A DNA stretch of 7,810 nt, from positions 1-7,810 of the forward strand of contig JAAOZY010000238.1 in assembly GCA_012274205.1 (NCBI GenBank). The letters run 5' to 3'. The notes under the pieces were generated by a model, which saw nothing but the letters and a program-made list of their open reading frames with translations, was not told where the DNA came from and did not search any database. Below, piece after piece: positions 5,911 to 7,810 of this stretch. Positions within the stretch are counted from its first letter, which is position 1; each line of letters begins with the position of its first letter. This DNA comes from Betaproteobacteria bacterium (lineage in GTDB: Bacteria > Pseudomonadota > Gammaproteobacteria > Burkholderiales > SG8-39). The translations under genes and the position numbers were made by a program.

Positions 5911-6597
5911 ATGGCATCCAAAGCGAATGAAGACCGCCACTTGCTGTATCCACTGATTACAGCAAAAGCGTTTCGGCAAAGAGAATATACGCGCCGCAAG
6001 GATGGCGTCGTTCAGTACGCAGATCATCTTGCAGACATCATTGTTGAGAAGACTCCGGACTTCGGCTCGGATGACTTTAATATAAGACGTGCGAAGCGAT
6101 TTGATGAAAGAGCGAAGGATACCCATCAAGACGTTATTCAGCTAACCCAAGATATTACGGATTACGTATTCAAGGTTCTGAAGGAAAAATACGGGACGAC
6201 TGTAGGGAAATCCGGCCAACCGGCATTTTGGGATAAGGGGGTAGAGAGTTCAAAGATCAAACAAGAAGCATTTGCCAAAATGCTTGCCGAAGGTTCGAAA
6301 CTCCCGATGGAGGCTTATGTTGACGTTCTCGGCATTAAGGACATTATTACGCAAAAAAGCAATTGGCCTTTTTTTGAAGATGTATTTAGCATCCCGATGA
6401 AAGGAGAGCAGAAGGGGAAGGCCCACTATGTGGGCTGGTTGGCTCGGTTCAATGAAATTAGACGGGTTCCTGCGCACTCAAGTGGCATCCGGACCTACGA
6501 AGAAAGTGACTACGAAGATTTGAAGCATATGAAGTTCGAGTTTTACAAGAGACGTAACGCTGTACTTGGAATTTTGGAGACGGATTCGACCCCATGA
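5911..6597 (+). CDS. Unassigned protein with HEPN-like C-terminal domain
   Basis: I do not recognise the full 228-residue protein. Residues 1-100 are charged and helical, with no membrane segment or signal peptide. The C-terminal part begins WPFFEDVFSI (about 152-161) and leads into LARFNEIRRVPAHSS (177-191), then TYEESDYEDLKHMKFEFYKR (195-214). This layout, with an Arg184-x4-His189 motif between two helices, resembles HEPN domains of the Swt1 type, many of which are RNases in defence and toxin systems. The family call rests on motif shape alone. The ATG at 5911 is preferred because AGGTGAGG (5901-5908) lies just before it. An in-frame TTG at 5881 overlaps the hairpin after the tRNA. The stop overlaps the methyltransferase start (ATGA), so the two are translationally coupled. 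G+C is clearly lower than in the core genes. It could also be a partner of the methyltransferase without nuclease activity. Confidence 0.75.
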   Translation: MASKANEDRHLLYPLITAKAFRQREYTRRKDGVVQYADHLADIIVEKTPDFGSDDFNIRRAKRFDERAKDTHQDVIQLTQDITDYVFKVLKEKYGTTVGKSGQPAFWDKGVESSKIKQEAFAKMLAEGSKLPMEAYVDVLGIKDIITQKSNWPFFEDVFSIPMKGEQKGKAHYVGWLARFNEIRRVPAHSSGIRTYEESDYEDLKHMKFEFYKRRNAVLGILETDSTP

Positions 6598-7772
6598 AAT
6601 ACATGGGGCATAAAGGGAGAATCGTTAGCGCCATCAGCGACCAAATCGAAGAGTTGGTGAGCGAGGCGCACGCGCTGGCGGATCCTTTCTGCGGGTCCGG
6701 AATTGTTGCGTGGACATTGGCGGAGCGATTCGATTTACCTGTATTGGCAGGTGATCTTCAGAGCTTTGCAGCGGCACGGGCAGCTAGCGTAGTGGAAAGA
6801 AATGCGCCCGTAGAAGATGTTACCTTCGTGGACCGATGGTTTCAACGCGCTGAAAGGATTATCGCCGACACTATTGAGTCGCGCAGAATTCCGGAGACGC
6901 CAAACGCAGAAATAGCGGGGAAATATAAGATTGCCAGGGCATCTGTCGAGAGGACCCGCGAATATTTGGATAGAACATTATCAGATATTCTTCGGAATAG
7001 CGGACACAAGTGGCCAATTACCTTAGCTTATGCGGGATACTATTTCTCCGTCCAACAGGCACTAACGTTTGATGCGCTTAGGGCCACCCTTCCTAAGAAA
7101 AAGGCCGAGCGTACCGTGGCTCTATCGGCGCTTATCGGCGCAGCGAGTCGTTGTTCTGGTTCGCCTGGACATACCGCACAACCACTAGGAATTAGCGAGG
7201 GGTCACTTCCCCATCTACTAGAAGCCTGGAACCGCTCAGTCTTCAATGCCGTGCGAGAAGAAGTCTCTAAGATCGCCCCGCGGCATGCGAAAGTCGAGGG
7301 CGAGACAAGTGTCGGTTCATGGGAAATGCTATGTGACCGGCTCGCACCAGGCGACGTTGTATTTTGTGACCCGCCATACTCGGACGTTCAGTACAGTCGC
7401 TTTTATCACGTTCTTGAGACACTCAGTCGAGGTAGCGTTATCGACGTGTCGGGTACGGGCCGTAATCCGCCATTTGCAGAGCGTCCGGAATCCGAGTTCA
7501 GCAGAAAATCGAAAGCCCTCGCTGAGGCAGAGAAGCTATTGCAACATGCCGCCGACAGGGAACTGCGGCTTGTGATCACGTTTCCCATCTCGCGGCAGAG
7601 CAATGGGTTGGCTGCTCAGACGTTCTCCAAAAAAGCGAGCAAATATTTTGGAAGGATTCAGAGCCAAGAAGTTACATCTACCTTTAGCAGCCTTGGCGGA
7701 AACGGCTCAAACGGAAGACGTCCCGCAAGAGTAGCTAAGGTCGAGCGGATAATTTGCTGTTATGACGGTTAG
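6594..7772 (+). CDS. D12-class N6-adenine DNA methyltransferase
   Basis: This 392-residue protein has the motif order of alpha-type adenine methyltransferases. Motif X is KYMGHKGRI (2-10) and motif I, the SAM-binding loop, is DPFCGSG (30-36). A likely motif II acid, Asp54, is in VLAGDLQSF. A long variable region (about 80-240) probably contains the target-recognition domain, and catalytic motif IV is DPPY (259-262). Motif IV continues SDVQYSRFYHVLETL, which resembles the DPPYNxRxYxxxYHxL form that I associate with the FokI/NlaIII group of methyltransferases. The product should place a methyl group on adenine N6 at a specific DNA site. The target cannot be read from the sequence. The ATG at 6594 is needed to keep motif X complete. 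GGAGA at 6576-6580 lies 13 bases before it, and the ATGA overlap suggests coupling to the upstream gene. G+C is low. No recognisable restriction endonuclease is next to it in the window. Confidence 0.88.
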   Translation: MKYMGHKGRIVSAISDQIEELVSEAHALADPFCGSGIVAWTLAERFDLPVLAGDLQSFAAARAASVVERNAPVEDVTFVDRWFQRAERIIADTIESRRIPETPNAEIAGKYKIARASVERTREYLDRTLSDILRNSGHKWPITLAYAGYYFSVQQALTFDALRATLPKKKAERTVALSALIGAASRCSGSPGHTAQPLGISEGSLPHLLEAWNRSVFNAVREEVSKIAPRHAKVEGETSVGSWEMLCDRLAPGDVVFCDPPYSDVQYSRFYHVLETLSRGSVIDVSGTGRNPPFAERPESEFSRKSKALAEAEKLLQHAADRELRLVITFPISRQSNGLAAQTFSKKASKYFGRIQSQEVTSTFSSLGGNGSNGRRPARVAKVERIICCYDG

Positions 7773-7810
7773 TGCATTTAACTGCGGGTTTGTTATGACA
7801 ATCTTTGCGC

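Noticed and set aside
7795..7810. ATG reading MTIFA at the right edge as the next gene
   Set aside because: Only five codons are visible and no clear ribosome binding site precedes it. Positions 7773-7810 otherwise show nothing that can be supported.

Overview
The window looks like a chromosomal segment of a GC-rich betaproteobacterium. The order HtrA-type protease (reverse strand), Nif3-like protein, petA-petB-petC and sspA-sspB is the arrangement I associate with Betaproteobacteria, and the details of the proteins fit. Cytochrome b carries a PVWY Qo motif, and SspA and SspB are of the proteobacterial type. The species cannot be named from this sequence.

Positions 1-5541 are conserved core genome. 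A membrane-anchored trypsin-like protease runs off the left edge on the minus strand. It faces away from a Nif3/YbgI-type protein across a 205-base divergent spacer that contains strong inverted repeats. A consensus -10 box then precedes petABC, the Rieske protein, cytochrome b and cytochrome c1 of the respiratory bc1 complex (complex III), which are packed as one operon. petC has a four-copy 21-bp in-frame tandem repeat that lengthens its signal peptide. A spacer with a 10-bp direct repeat and a clear intrinsic terminator follows, then sspA (GST-fold RNA polymerase-associated stress protein) and sspB (adaptor feeding ssrA-tagged proteins to ClpXP).

At about 5668 the core genome stops. A strong -10 box drives what was a tRNA-Thr(TGT) gene, but this gene is intact only up to one base past its anticodon loop. 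After 120 bases of non-coding DNA rich in palindromes comes a second, complete and clearly different tRNA-Thr(TGT), in the same direction. Base composition then drops: sampled 60-base rows have 24 and 21 G+C, against 35 in a row of sspA. This is the signature of a genomic island that broke the host tRNA gene in the anticodon region and carries its own replacement.

The visible island cargo is a two-gene unit with ATGA overlap. The first gene encodes a roughly 228-residue protein with a HEPN-like C-terminus (Rx4H motif). The second encodes a 392-residue D12-type N6-adenine DNA methyltransferase with its motif X, I and IV signatures. This pair is the best candidate in the window for an undescribed defence or modification system. 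The right end of the island, and any integrase, lie outside the window.
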